Below are positions 1-5,535 of a stretch of DNA of 6,116 bases, piece after piece (the stretch's first letter is position 1; the number at the start of each line of letters is the position of its first letter). The notes below the pieces were generated by a model. It searched no databases. It was given only the letters and a program-made list of their open reading frames with translations, and was not told where the DNA came from. Origin of the DNA: Gammaproteobacteria bacterium (lineage in GTDB: Bacteria; Pseudomonadota; Gammaproteobacteria; Pseudomonadales; Azotimanducaceae); NCBI GenBank assembly GCA_002711495.1, contig PARM01000052.1, positions 1 through 6,116 of the forward strand. The letters run 5' to 3'. The translations under genes were made by a program, and so were the position numbers.

Positions 1-88
1 TGGCTTTTCCAATTAAGTTTTTTTAGGTTTAAGTAAATACAGGCAATCCCATTCTCACGCGGAGTTCTCTCATCCCATTTTCAGGAAC

Positions 89-146
89 TAATCCTCAAAC
101 CTTATCTCAATACACTGGGGTATTTCATCCTTTTCTGCGGTCAGAG
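89..146 (-). repeat. Dispersed repeat, copy 1 of 4
   Basis: Read on the minus strand, this copy runs from the TGA that ends a membrane-protein remnant, through AAAAGGATGAAATACCCCAG, to GAGATAAGGTTTGAGG. It aligns almost without gaps to the other copies near 1591, 3921 and 5807, all in the same orientation. Compared with the 3921 copy, the central 40 bases differ at only one or two positions. It contains a nine-codon frame (MKYPSVLR then stop) whose start directly abuts the AAGG, so efficient translation is unlikely. What is seen is the repetition; its role is unknown. Confidence 0.85.
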
Positions 147-215
147 CAAATATATAAGAACCGCACCTAATGCCACCAACAGAAGAATGGGAGTAACTAA
201 TGTCAAATGTTTACC
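141..215 (-). pseudogene. C-terminal remnant of the 69-aa tail-anchored membrane protein family
   Basis: On the minus strand one frame reads (G)SFSGKHLTLV, then TPILLLVALGAVLIYLL and stop. This parallels the end of the intact 69-residue protein at 3969-4178, which reads SSILVPLAFSAILLYLL and stop. Both end their hydrophobic helix exactly at the stop codon, and both are followed immediately by the dispersed repeat. Homology to the hydrophilic N-terminal half is not visible upstream of about position 215, where the opposite-strand ORF at 221 begins. I read it as a truncated paralogue. The protein match is short and the residues are mostly hydrophobic, but the conserved position next to the repeat makes chance unlikely. 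Confidence 0.6.
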
Positions 216-220
216 ACTAA

Positions 221-499
221 ATGACCCTTCGCATGCAGAAGACGCGAAAGCGCGAAATAGTGAAGGAGCATGAATACCCGCATAACCGCTATGCCGTAGA
301 TGAGCTTCACAATCTTCGATACGAAAATGATTTCTGGGGCTATTATCTGCAGCTTAAGCGCAATGAAACAAAGAGACGCTACTACAAACGTGTGCGAGCT
401 GACGCTCCTGAAGCATCAAAAATTCCCAAAGAGATAAATACCCTTGTTGATAGAATTAAGAACGTGTTGCCAAATAGACCTTTTTACATGATGCTTTGA
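221..499 (+). CDS. Uncertain hypothetical protein, 92 aa, basic and hydrophilic
   Basis: This is an open frame of 92 codons starting at ATG 221, directly after an in-frame TAA; a second ATG lies four codons in. I do not recognise the product. It is rich in Lys, Arg, Tyr and Asn, for example NETKRRYYKRVRA near residues 47-59, has no membrane segment and no Cys, and ends PFYMML. There is no convincing Shine-Dalgarno sequence before either ATG. Its last 84 bases overlap, on the opposite strand, a decayed reading frame that looks more protein-like. It could be a small DNA- or RNA-binding accessory protein, a remnant, or a chance ORF; the composition mildly favours former coding. Confidence 0.35.
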   Translation: MTLRMQKTRKREIVKEHEYPHNRYAVDELHNLRYENDFWGYYLQLKRNETKRRYYKRVRADAPEASKIPKEINTLVDRIKNVLPNRPFYMML

Positions 500-775
500 G
501 AATAATTCTTCAAAAGTCTTCATCTCAAAAAGACTCACTCTGGGATTCTCATCTGAGTAAGTTTTTATCCCTAGCACAACGGGGTCAACCCCGGCTCCAA
601 TAGCTTGCGTTTTTTCCTCTGTCATTGGCGCAGCCTCAAAGGGATCTATGCGTATATCCCTTTGTCACAGAAGGCCAGCGAGAGCCTCATAACCACCGTG
701 ATTCAGCCATTTCGGTATTCTCTAAAGCACCAAGCTCGTTGCTCTTCATTGTGTTGCTTGAAATGCCAATCTGAC
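416..775 (-). pseudogene. Decayed gene fragment resembling the C-terminal part of phage/plasmid-type primase-helicase proteins
   Basis: On the minus strand, one frame (about 730 down to 416) reads RIPKWLNHGGYEALAGLL, a TGA stop, then QRDIRIDPFEAAPMTEEK and TQAIGAGVDPVVLGIK, continuing to a stop at 416. A second frame just upstream reads HFKQHNEEQRAWCFREYR and would join it by a frameshift near 725. The string GG-[YF]-EAL-x-x-LL followed by D-I and P-x-T-x-x-K is what I remember of the region after the helicase core in DUF5906-type phage and plasmid replication proteins. Visible damage is one in-frame stop, one frameshift, and no start codon or helicase motifs. That it was once coding is fairly well supported; the family name rests on memory of short motifs. 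It converges with the plus-strand ORF ending at 499. Confidence 0.4.
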
Positions 776-928
776 AGAAAGGAACAGATTACTCCAAAAT
801 AGACGTTAAGCACCCCGAGTAGCACGTTAAAATTTTTTGTCTTTCTCTGGACATATCGAAAACTTAATTTTTTTGTCCAAATTACTGTTATTCTCAACTT
901 TCATTCAGCCTAATCTCAAGTTTTTGCG
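776..928. other. Intergenic stretch upstream of the DoxX-family gene
   Basis: No gene is supported here. It is AT-rich with two similar T-tracts, one ending TTTTTTGTC near 831-840 and one ending TTTTTTTGTCC at 868-878. An imperfect inverted repeat pairs GGACA (849-853) with TGTCC (874-878). It must contain the promoter of the DoxX gene if that gene is transcribed alone, but I cannot place a convincing -35/-10 pair, and there is no clear Shine-Dalgarno sequence just before the ATG at 929. Confidence 0.5.
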
Positions 929-1345
929 ATGAAAATACCAAAGGCCCCCGCGCCTTTTGCGACTTTTTTGCTCAGAGTTCCTCTCTCCGTGATGTTTCTC
1001 CAACAAGGGCTGAGCAAATTTCCTGTGAACGACACAACAGCCGAGGCATTCGGACTGCCCTTCATCGTATGGTGGTTTGTTGCATACGGAGAGGTAGGGT
1101 CTGCCGTAGGTCTAATTGTGGGCGGAATCATGGGTATTTTGTTCACCAATGGACTACTTAGTGACCTGGCTGACTTATTAACTCGATTCAGTGGTATCAC
1201 AATGACATGCGTAGTTACCGGCGTGATCTGGATTATGATGCCCAACAGTTTAATGGATGTGATTTTGAGAGATTATCTCCATGTAAGTTTATATGTAGGT
1301 GGTCTTTACTTCGCGCTGAGAGGAAACGCAAAGTACGCTCTCTAA
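929..1345 (+). CDS. DoxX family membrane protein
   Basis: The gene encodes 138 residues, a normal length for DoxX-like proteins. Four hydrophobic segments lie at roughly residues 10-28, 44-72, 86-104 and 116-130, giving a four-helix inner-membrane protein. The signature is clear: LLRVPLSVMFLQQGLSKF at 14-31 (Arg, then FL-x-x-GL-x-KF), followed by FGLP at 41-44 and WFVAYGEVGSAVGLIVGG at 49-66 with the conserved Glu55. Family members are linked to quinone- or thiol-related membrane redox functions, but the biochemical role of most is unsettled and no specific substrate can be named here. ATG 929 is the only reasonable start because an in-frame TAA lies a few codons upstream; no good ribosome-binding site precedes it. 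It is the only confident plus-strand gene in the window and appears monocistronic, with a hairpin starting four bases after its stop. Confidence 0.9.
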   Translation: MKIPKAPAPFATFLLRVPLSVMFLQQGLSKFPVNDTTAEAFGLPFIVWWFVAYGEVGSAVGLIVGGIMGILFTNGLLSDLADLLTRFSGITMTCVVTGVIWIMMPNSLMDVILRDYLHVSLYVGGLYFALRGNAKYAL

Positions 1346-1348
1346 AGG

Positions 1349-1385
1349 GCGATCGCAGACCTAAAAAAACTTAGGTGATTGTCGC
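1349..1385 (+). terminator. Hairpin directly after the DoxX gene; possible terminator
   Basis: ACCTAA (1359-1364) and TTAGGT (1371-1376) form a perfect 6-bp stem with an AAAAAC loop. An outer GCGA (1349-1352) can pair with TCGC (1382-1385), giving a two-part stem. It begins four bases after the TAA. No T-tract follows, so intrinsic termination would be weak; it may instead stabilise the 3' end or be a binding site. A GCGATCGC palindrome is embedded at 1349-1356. Confidence 0.4.
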
Positions 1386-1386
1386 T

Positions 1387-1590
1387 GTGCTGCCTCAGAA
1401 TGACGCTATGAATGATGGTGTAAATCTTTCCTCTAAAAGCCATACCGTTACAAGCCAAGGATTACAGGAAATATATAAAGCCCTCTTTCTGGCGCTATAT
1501 CTTTGAATAACTAACATTAGCTACTAGCATTTACCGTAGATCTTTCCATAGAAATGGAGCACCGGTGGGGCAAATGTTCAATCGTTTTGG
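1387..1590. other. Intergenic stretch without a supported gene
   Basis: Neither strand holds a convincing reading frame. A 32-codon plus-strand frame (1408-1506) lacks a ribosome-binding site and family features. A small imperfect hairpin pairs AGCCC (1479-1483) with GGCGCT (1491-1496). Read on the minus strand it is followed by an AT-rich tail and could weakly terminate leftward transcripts coming through the repeat at 1591. Confidence 0.45.
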
Positions 1591-1650
1591 TGCAAATCCA
1601 CAAACTTTATCTCAGGAAACTGGAAAATTCATTTTTCTCCGCGGTCACGA
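1591..1650 (-). repeat. Dispersed repeat, copy 2 of 4 (most divergent)
   Basis: On the minus strand it reads GACCGCGGAGAAAAATGAAT, then a TTCCAGTTT block, then TGAGATAAAGTTTGTGG. It aligns to copy 1 (89-146) with one single-base gap and roughly three quarters of positions identical by eye. It starts about 70 bases after the stop of the 102-residue gene. The short frame inside it is not conserved (MNFPVS then stop), which argues that the repeat is not kept for a peptide. Confidence 0.7.
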
Positions 1651-1719
1651 CGAAAACTCCTGCAGGAACTCCTTAAAAATCACCGTCTCATTTTAATATC
1701 TGTTTAGAAACCAATTGCT

Positions 1720-2028
1720 CTATTGGGCTAGATTGTAGTTCTCGGTTCCCTCTCTAGCTCCCATCCAATGCTCATTACTAGTCTGCGAGGAAACGTCGGC
1801 TAACGCAAAAGAAGCCTTAGCGGTTTCAGCAGTCGATACAGCTCCAGGACCCCAAGCGCCTGGATCGGCATCAATAATAAATCCTATACAATTTGCATTG
1901 ACCCAGTAGTATTTTGCGTCGACTACCCCAGGAGTCGCTCGCGCGGCCTTACAAAGATTAAACGCGGCGTTTCCAAACTGATTTCTGTCGGCTCCGCTGT
2001 GCATCTCAAATTTACTTATCTGCAGCAT
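1720..2028 (-). CDS. Hypothetical protein, 102 aa, probably a small alpha/beta domain
   Basis: I do not recognise a named family. The protein has no signal peptide or membrane segment and is probably cytosolic. A helix-like stretch at about 13-33 (GADRNQFGNAAFNLCKAARA) is followed by TPGVVDAKYYWVNANCIGFII, which looks like paired strands, then DADPGAWGPG and a second helix-rich part (TAETAKASFALADV). The arrangement recalls one half of a dimeric ferredoxin-like alpha/beta barrel of the type found in antibiotic-biosynthesis-monooxygenase-like small proteins, but this is a weak structural guess. The start is well supported: GAAAGG lies six bases before the ATG, with a second AGGAGA further upstream. 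There is no frameshift or internal stop. It is about 230 bases downstream of a pseudogene on the same strand, and a dispersed repeat lies about 70 bases beyond its stop. Confidence 0.75.
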   Translation of the reverse strand: MLQISKFEMHSGADRNQFGNAAFNLCKAARATPGVVDAKYYWVNANCIGFIIDADPGAWGPGAVSTAETAKASFALADVSSQTSNEHWMGAREGTENYNLAQ

Positions 2029-2029
2029 A

Positions 2030-2258
2030 ATCTACCTTTCTCTCCTAAAGTTAAATAAGCGTCGCTTCACACAATCACGAGCCTTCGAAGTCTATTTGAG
2101 GGTCACATCAATTTCAGAGCTAAGATTATGCAGTCAACCTCACTAGCTTATGGAATTGATTCCCCCGCGTCTACTGAAGTTCATTTTGCGTTTTCTCGTC
2201 CATTACCAATGTTACCCCAAATTTTTGGGAGGTCTTGATTTGATATTCTAATCCCAGA
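2030..2258. other. Intergenic region upstream of the 102-aa gene
   Basis: No gene is supported. It presumably holds the leftward promoter of the 102-residue gene. A TTGACT near 2130-2135 (minus strand) is a possible -35 box, but no matching -10 box stands at a normal distance. A perfect palindrome pairs CCCAAA (2216-2221) with TTTGGG (2224-2229) across two bases and could be a protein-binding site. A 36-codon plus-strand frame at 2128-2238 has no ribosome-binding site and is probably chance. Confidence 0.45.
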
Positions 2259-2466
2259 TCACATCGATTTAAAAACGATCACAATAAATGTAACCAAAAT
2301 GAGAGTAGCAGTAACGGAAATTCTTAATTCTTTGCAGAAGGATTTTTTTCTACTGACGCATTTTTCCTTACAAAGGCTTCTTTTCTTTTTGATTCCAAGA
2401 TCACCGAGGCAGCATCGTCAACAGCATAAAGAAGCTCTTCTTTCTCCTCGCCTCGCGAACTTTCAT
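2259..2466 (-). pseudogene. Frameshifted paralogue of the 69-aa tail-anchored membrane protein
   Basis: Translated on the minus strand, one frame contains AVDDAASVILESKRKE followed by AFVRKNASVEK. The first part is identical to residues 15-30 of the intact 69-residue protein at 3969-4178, and the DNA block around 2385-2435 is nearly identical too. The frame then stops early. If one base is added in the T-tract at 2343-2349 (A-tract on the coding strand), it continues as ELRISVTATLILV and TFIVIVFKSM to a TGA at 2259, a hydrophobic tail like that of the intact protein. A second frameshift near 2425-2460 separates this frame from the aligned ATG at 2466. With both repaired it would be almost the same length as the intact copy. 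No dispersed repeat follows it. Confidence 0.8.
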
Positions 2467-2495
2467 CTCGTTAAATACCCAGTCTGCCCACCAAA

Positions 2496-2510
2496 GCAGC
2501 GTGTTGCTGC
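2496..2510 (-). terminator. Small hairpin downstream of the TSP3 gene
   Basis: GCAGC and GCTGC form a perfect 5-bp stem around a five-base loop, extendable by a G-T pair. On the minus strand it is followed by only three T residues. It sits about 95 bases after the stop of the TSP3 protein and before the decayed 69-residue copy. It could be a weak terminator; this is inferred from shape only. Confidence 0.3.
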
Positions 2511-2605
2511 CATCGAAGACTCACTGGCACTCTACTACTCCCCTTTTCCCATCTGGGACTCCTGCTATCTAGTATGAGGACTCTGGACGAGCGATTAGCC
2601 TATTT

Positions 2606-3919
2606 TCACTGCCCACTCTCATAGCAAGAGAAGTTGAAGAAAGTCTCGTTGTTGATGAAGTTGAGGTTCAATAATCGAAGATTATCATCGGCATTCTCGA
2701 TCTTCAGACTTGCTGTTCCATTCCACGTATCTCCGGCCAGATCAGATAATTGGTTTCGATTCTTCCAAACATGAGCTTTTGCAGCCAACTCATCAATCAG
2801 GATGGGATTAGTTGAACCGATTACATTGCCTGAGCTGTCGAGGAGTGATCCTCTGATGTTAGTGATCGGCGTTTCACCGATGTTGATGAACCTAATATAA
2901 GTCATGTCACTCTCGTCGAAACCTAAAACATTATCTACCTGATCTGTTGTCACACAGTTGGTGTTGCTCACTAAACCGCTCGGAGAGCGTAGCCGAGTCA
3001 TTACACGAAAACTATTCGCGGCACGCACTTCAATCATTGCCGGCCCAGTCCAAGGATCAATCAAAAAAATATCTTCTAAAGTCTCAGAAGCAAGCACCAA
3101 TCTGCCTCCAGGACGGATTTGATCAACATTTAGTGATACATTCTTGCCGCCAAGCTGGGTTCCATCGCTGCCATATATGGTTCCAATAAACTCGAGAGAT
3201 TGATCCGAATTATTGATAATGTGTGTGAAAGAGACGTTGTTGCTGCTAGACGTTGTTTGGAGGAACATCCTACCAATAACCGTTTTGTCCGAATGGACAG
3301 AATTCAGTCCGCTTTGACACTGGTCTGCTTCAAGCGGTGTGGAATCACCGCCATCCTCCTCAGGGATAGGTATAGCCAGGAACTCCGCCACGCTAAAAAA
3401 GCTGACGAATGCGCTGTATGAATCAATGTCACCCTTTTCTTCAAGAAGACGCAGCACCTCATCAATCCAAGGTTGAATTTCTAAGCCGTATTCCGCCCAT
3501 TCGTTCGCGCCAGAATCCTGTTTGTGGACCCATTCCGATGCATCGATGCGAAAATTTAAGTTTAGCTGTCCATCTGGGACGTCAGCCGCAAGCTTTAGTC
3601 TGACGCCTGAACCACCGCCAGTCGTGTTTCTTCCCAAAATTTGAAGACGCTCGGAATCGAATAAGCCATCATTATCTTTGTCAGTGTCGTAATAATTAGC
3701 CAGTCCGTCACAGTCCGAATCTTTCCTTAAGAAAAAGTTTACTGGATCAAAATCTGCCTCGTCCAAAACACCATCGCCGTCATCATCGGCATCCTGACTG
3801 TCTTCTATCCCATCTCCATCGGTATCAACAGACAAAGAAGATGCGGCAATCGCTGGAAAGGTGAAAGCCAAAACACAGAACAGTACTAATAAGCGATAAA
3901 ACTCAGTTAGCGATCTCAT
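2606..3919 (-). CDS. Exported TSP3-repeat (calcium-binding) protein with two C-terminal beta-rich domains
   Basis: From ATG 3919 the protein has 437 residues. Residues 1-25 form a Sec signal peptide: Arg2 and Arg9, a hydrophobic core LLVLFCVLAF, and an A-x-A site at AIA(25). Residues 32-88 carry Asp-rich thrombospondin type 3 motifs (DTDGDGIEDSQDADDDGDG at 32-50, DSDCDG at 67-72, DTDKDNDG at 78-85), which bind calcium in this family. A middle region (about 106-200) is followed by two similar beta-rich domains (about 229-322 and 339-432). Each runs from an F/Y-x-x-x-IN start through a G-S-x-x-x-S-x-G hairpin and W-[TN]-G to a closing Cys (322 and 432). The likely location is periplasm, outer surface or medium; function unknown. 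AAGG stands seven bases before ATG 3919, inside the dispersed repeat. The 69-residue gene ends 49 bases upstream, so the two are probably cotranscribed. A TTG two codons upstream is a poorer start. Confidence 0.88.
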   Translation of the reverse strand: MRSLTEFYRLLVLFCVLAFTFPAIAASSLSVDTDGDGIEDSQDADDDGDGVLDEADFDPVNFFLRKDSDCDGLANYYDTDKDNDGLFDSERLQILGRNTTGGGSGVRLKLAADVPDGQLNLNFRIDASEWVHKQDSGANEWAEYGLEIQPWIDEVLRLLEEKGDIDSYSAFVSFFSVAEFLAIPIPEEDGGDSTPLEADQCQSGLNSVHSDKTVIGRMFLQTTSSSNNVSFTHIINNSDQSLEFIGTIYGSDGTQLGGKNVSLNVDQIRPGGRLVLASETLEDIFLIDPWTGPAMIEVRAANSFRVMTRLRSPSGLVSNTNCVTTDQVDNVLGFDESDMTYIRFINIGETPITNIRGSLLDSSGNVIGSTNPILIDELAAKAHVWKNRNQLSDLAGDTWNGTASLKIENADDNLRLLNLNFINNETFFNFSCYESGQ

Positions 3920-3920
3920 G

Positions 3921-3971
3921 CACAAACCTTATCTCAATACACTGGGGTGTTTCATCCTTTTTTTGCCGCTA
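3921..3971 (-). repeat. Dispersed repeat, copy 3 of 4, serving as the 5' leader of the TSP3 gene
   Basis: This copy fills the gap between the 69-residue gene (whose TAG it includes) and the TSP3 gene. On the minus strand it reads AAAAGGATGAAACACCCCAG, then TGTATTGAGATAAGGTTTGTG. Its second AAGG (in GATAAGG) is the likely ribosome-binding site of the TSP3 ATG at 3919. The short frame MKHPSVLR ends in the TAA that overlaps this AAGG. ACACCCCAGTGT can fold as a 4-bp stem, but copies 2 and 4 do not preserve the pairing. Confidence 0.85.
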
Positions 3972-4178
3972 GAGTAAATACAGAAGAATCGCACTAAATG
4001 CCAATGGCACGAGAATAGAGGAAACAAAAATTATTAAACCCCTCACAGAAAACTTCTTCTCCTTCGGCGCAGTTTTTGTAACAAAGTGTTCTTTTCTTTT
4101 TGATTCCAAGATGACCGAGGCAGCATCATCAACAGCGGAAGGTAGCTCCTTTGTTGTCTCGTCTGAAGATTGTTTCAT
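3969..4178 (-). CDS. Small tail-anchored membrane protein, 69 aa
   Basis: The protein has a hydrophilic, charged N-terminal part (residues 1-46) with the segment AVDDAASVILESKRKE at 15-30, which is probably helical, then a basic stretch KEKK-FSVR at 39-46. A single hydrophobic segment (47-69, ending AILLYLL) finishes exactly at the last codon. This suggests a tail-anchored inner-membrane protein with its soluble part in the cytoplasm. I know no named family. The ATG at 4178 is supported by alignment to the decayed copy at 2466; the ribosome-binding site is weak. The gene lies between a pseudo-TSP3 gene 37 bases upstream and the intact TSP3 gene 49 bases downstream, suggesting a two-gene unit. 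The perfect conservation of the 15-30 segment in a decayed paralogue marks it as the probable functional core. It has at least two degenerate relatives in the window. Confidence 0.75.
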   Translation of the reverse strand: MKQSSDETTKELPSAVDDAASVILESKRKEHFVTKTAPKEKKFSVRGLIIFVSSILVPLAFSAILLYLL

Positions 4179-4215
4179 CTAGTCAAATTCTTTGTTTGAG
4201 GACACACCTGATTTA

Positions 4216-4587
4216 TTATCCACTCCCATATCAAGAGAAGTGAAAAGAATCTTTGTTAATGAAGTTGAGATTCGGCAGTCGCAAATTATCGTCAGCATTA
4301 TCTATCTTGAGACTCGCTATCACGCTCGACGTGTCGCCAGCTAGGTCAGAAAGCTGATTACGATTCTTCCAGACATTTGATTTTGAAGGCAACTCGTTCT
4401 CATTGGTTGAGCCGATCACATTACCTGCGCTGTCCCGGAGCGATCCCTGATGTTCGTAATGCGTGTATCAGCAATTTTGATGAACCTTACATAGGTTAAA
4501 TCTGTTCGATCAAAGCCACCGTTATTGTGGATTTGATTCTCTCTAACACAGTTAATATTACTGATGATTCTCCTCAATGCATCTCAT
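4216..4587 (-). pseudogene. C-terminal pseudogene copy of the TSP3 protein
   Basis: This is a degenerate copy of roughly residues 316-437 of the TSP3 protein at 2606-3919. Matching pieces are SNINCV, LTYVRFIKIADTRITNIR, then, in another frame, GNVIGSTNE, VWKNRNQLSDLAGDT and ASLKIDNADDNLRL-x-NLNFIN. Three kinds of damage are visible. A one-base deletion near 4446 shifts the frame. A nine-base in-frame loss removes part of the linker before VWKNRNQ. The closing Cys codon has become TGA at 4231-4233, although homology continues five codons further to a TAA at 4216. The signal peptide, TSP3 repeats and first beta domain are absent. The homology begins close to GCATGAGAT at 4580-4588, which resembles the start-codon context of the intact gene. 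Confidence 0.88.
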
Positions 4588-4707
4588 GCCAAAAATATAT
4601 TTAAATCAAGTTGGGTGGGTTGACGATATATGCAATTCTCATGAGGCGATACAGAATAATTACTTATGGTGAGCCTAACGAGAAACGTAGCCGGCGCAAA
4701 CAGAATT
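4588..4707. other. Short AT-rich spacer between the nuclease gene and the TSP3 pseudogene
   Basis: No gene is seen. Just after the nuclease stop, an imperfect hairpin can form between CTAACG and CGTAG (about 4675-4690) with an AGAAA loop and one bulged base. It has no T-tract and is too irregular to call a terminator. Confidence 0.35.
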
Positions 4708-5535
4708 TTAAGACAGGGCAATATTTACAGCCTCCAAATACCTTCCAAGATCACAACCAGAGTAATTATCTCCAATCGGTGTGTGTTCTGGGCAAGTCTC
4801 TTGCTCAACTAAAAATCTTTTTATGTCTAACAAAGTCGGCTCTACCCAAGTTGTGTTCGCTTCGTAAGGAAGAATGGACGCCGCGAACTTCATCCAAGCT
4901 ATAGTGGGGTTTGAATCAGTCAACATACCGTATCTGTCTCTATGCTGAGCGTCGACATAGACGAAATAGCCAGTATTCGAAACGTCATAACCCTTATTTC
5001 GCATCACCCACACATACATATCGATTTGGCGTTTATATGAAATCTTCCAGGGGTCGTCGATAGAAACTGGCTTTGTGACGTAATTCTCGGGGCTTCGCGT
5101 TCCTTGTGCGGTGCTTTTGTAATCAACAACGTGTAATTCACCGTTTTCAGTATTTATAAAAACGTCATCAAGACCGCCGCCAAGCTTGATATTGGTTTCG
5201 GGGTGCACATAGTTGAAATAGGTGTCGTCTTTTCCGTAATTAAGGCTATTGGTCCAGTTCTCCAAATGCTCATGTTGAAAAGGAATAATGTGTCCCAGAC
5301 CGTTAGCCTCCCAAATTGGCAAAGCGGACTTACCTCTCAGCTTGTCAGCGTCTCTTTTGAGCAAAATGTCCGTTGTTGTGTTGATAGTGAAAGACGGTAT
5401 TTCGGGCGGAGAGACTCGTTTTATTTGCTGAAGCCAGAAACAAGCTTTGCATTTGATAAACGTCTCGATTCTGGAACGAGAAAGCTCATAAGGCTCTGGA
5501 TTTGTAGGGTCAAACGCGCCTCTATGTCTCCCCAT
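4708..5535 (-). CDS. PD-(D/E)XK nuclease family protein (RecB/Cas4-like)
   Basis: The protein has 275 residues from ATG 5535. This start is chosen over one nine codons upstream because it overlaps the preceding gene's stop as TAATG. The core is clear: SRSRIETFIKCKACFWL at 19-35 opens the domain, GGGLDDVFI at 119-127 gives the metal-binding Asp, VVDYKST at 136-142 gives D-x-K (Asp138, Lys140), and QIDMYVWVMR at 170-179 is the Q-x-x-x-Y motif typical of RecB-family exonucleases and Cas4. It matches a standalone bacterial family of about this length that I remember as having C-x2-C at the start and C-x2-C near the end. Here Cys29 and Cys32 are present, but the late pair reads Cys261-D-L-Gly264, with an extra Cys248, so an Fe-S cluster would be incomplete or differently built. 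It probably cuts or trims DNA; the target is unknown. It is coupled to a small membrane-protein gene. Confidence 0.88.
   Translation of the reverse strand: MGRHRGAFDPTNPEPYELSRSRIETFIKCKACFWLQQIKRVSPPEIPSFTINTTTDILLKRDADKLRGKSALPIWEANGLGHIIPFQHEHLENWTNSLNYGKDDTYFNYVHPETNIKLGGGLDDVFINTENGELHVVDYKSTAQGTRSPENYVTKPVSIDDPWKISYKRQIDMYVWVMRNKGYDVSNTGYFVYVDAQHRDRYGMLTDSNPTIAWMKFAASILPYEANTTWVEPTLLDIKRFLVEQETCPEHTPIGDNYSGCDLGRYLEAVNIALS

Noticed and set aside
605..802. Plus-strand ORF of 65 codons
   Set aside because: It is opposite the decayed replication-protein frame, has no ribosome-binding site and shows no recognisable features.
916..1245. Minus-strand ORF of 109 codons over the DoxX gene
   Set aside because: The plus strand encodes a complete four-helix DoxX protein; the antisense frame is Pro/Thr/Ser-rich as expected for a shadow.
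1408..1506. 32-residue plus-strand peptide with a hydrophobic end
   Set aside because: No Shine-Dalgarno sequence, no family similarity and no paralogue; within chance expectation for this base composition.
2299..2577. Plus-strand ORF of 92 codons
   Set aside because: It is antisense to the decayed 69-aa paralogue, whose protein-level match to the intact copy is clear; no ribosome-binding site.
2947..3603. Three plus-strand ORFs within the TSP3 gene
   Set aside because: They lie antisense to a gene with a signal peptide, TSP3 motifs and a paralogous copy; composition looks random.
3921..3971. Riboswitch or structured RNA in the TSP3 leader
   Set aside because: The only hairpin (ACAC/GTGT around CCCA) is four pairs long and is not preserved in copies 2 and 4.
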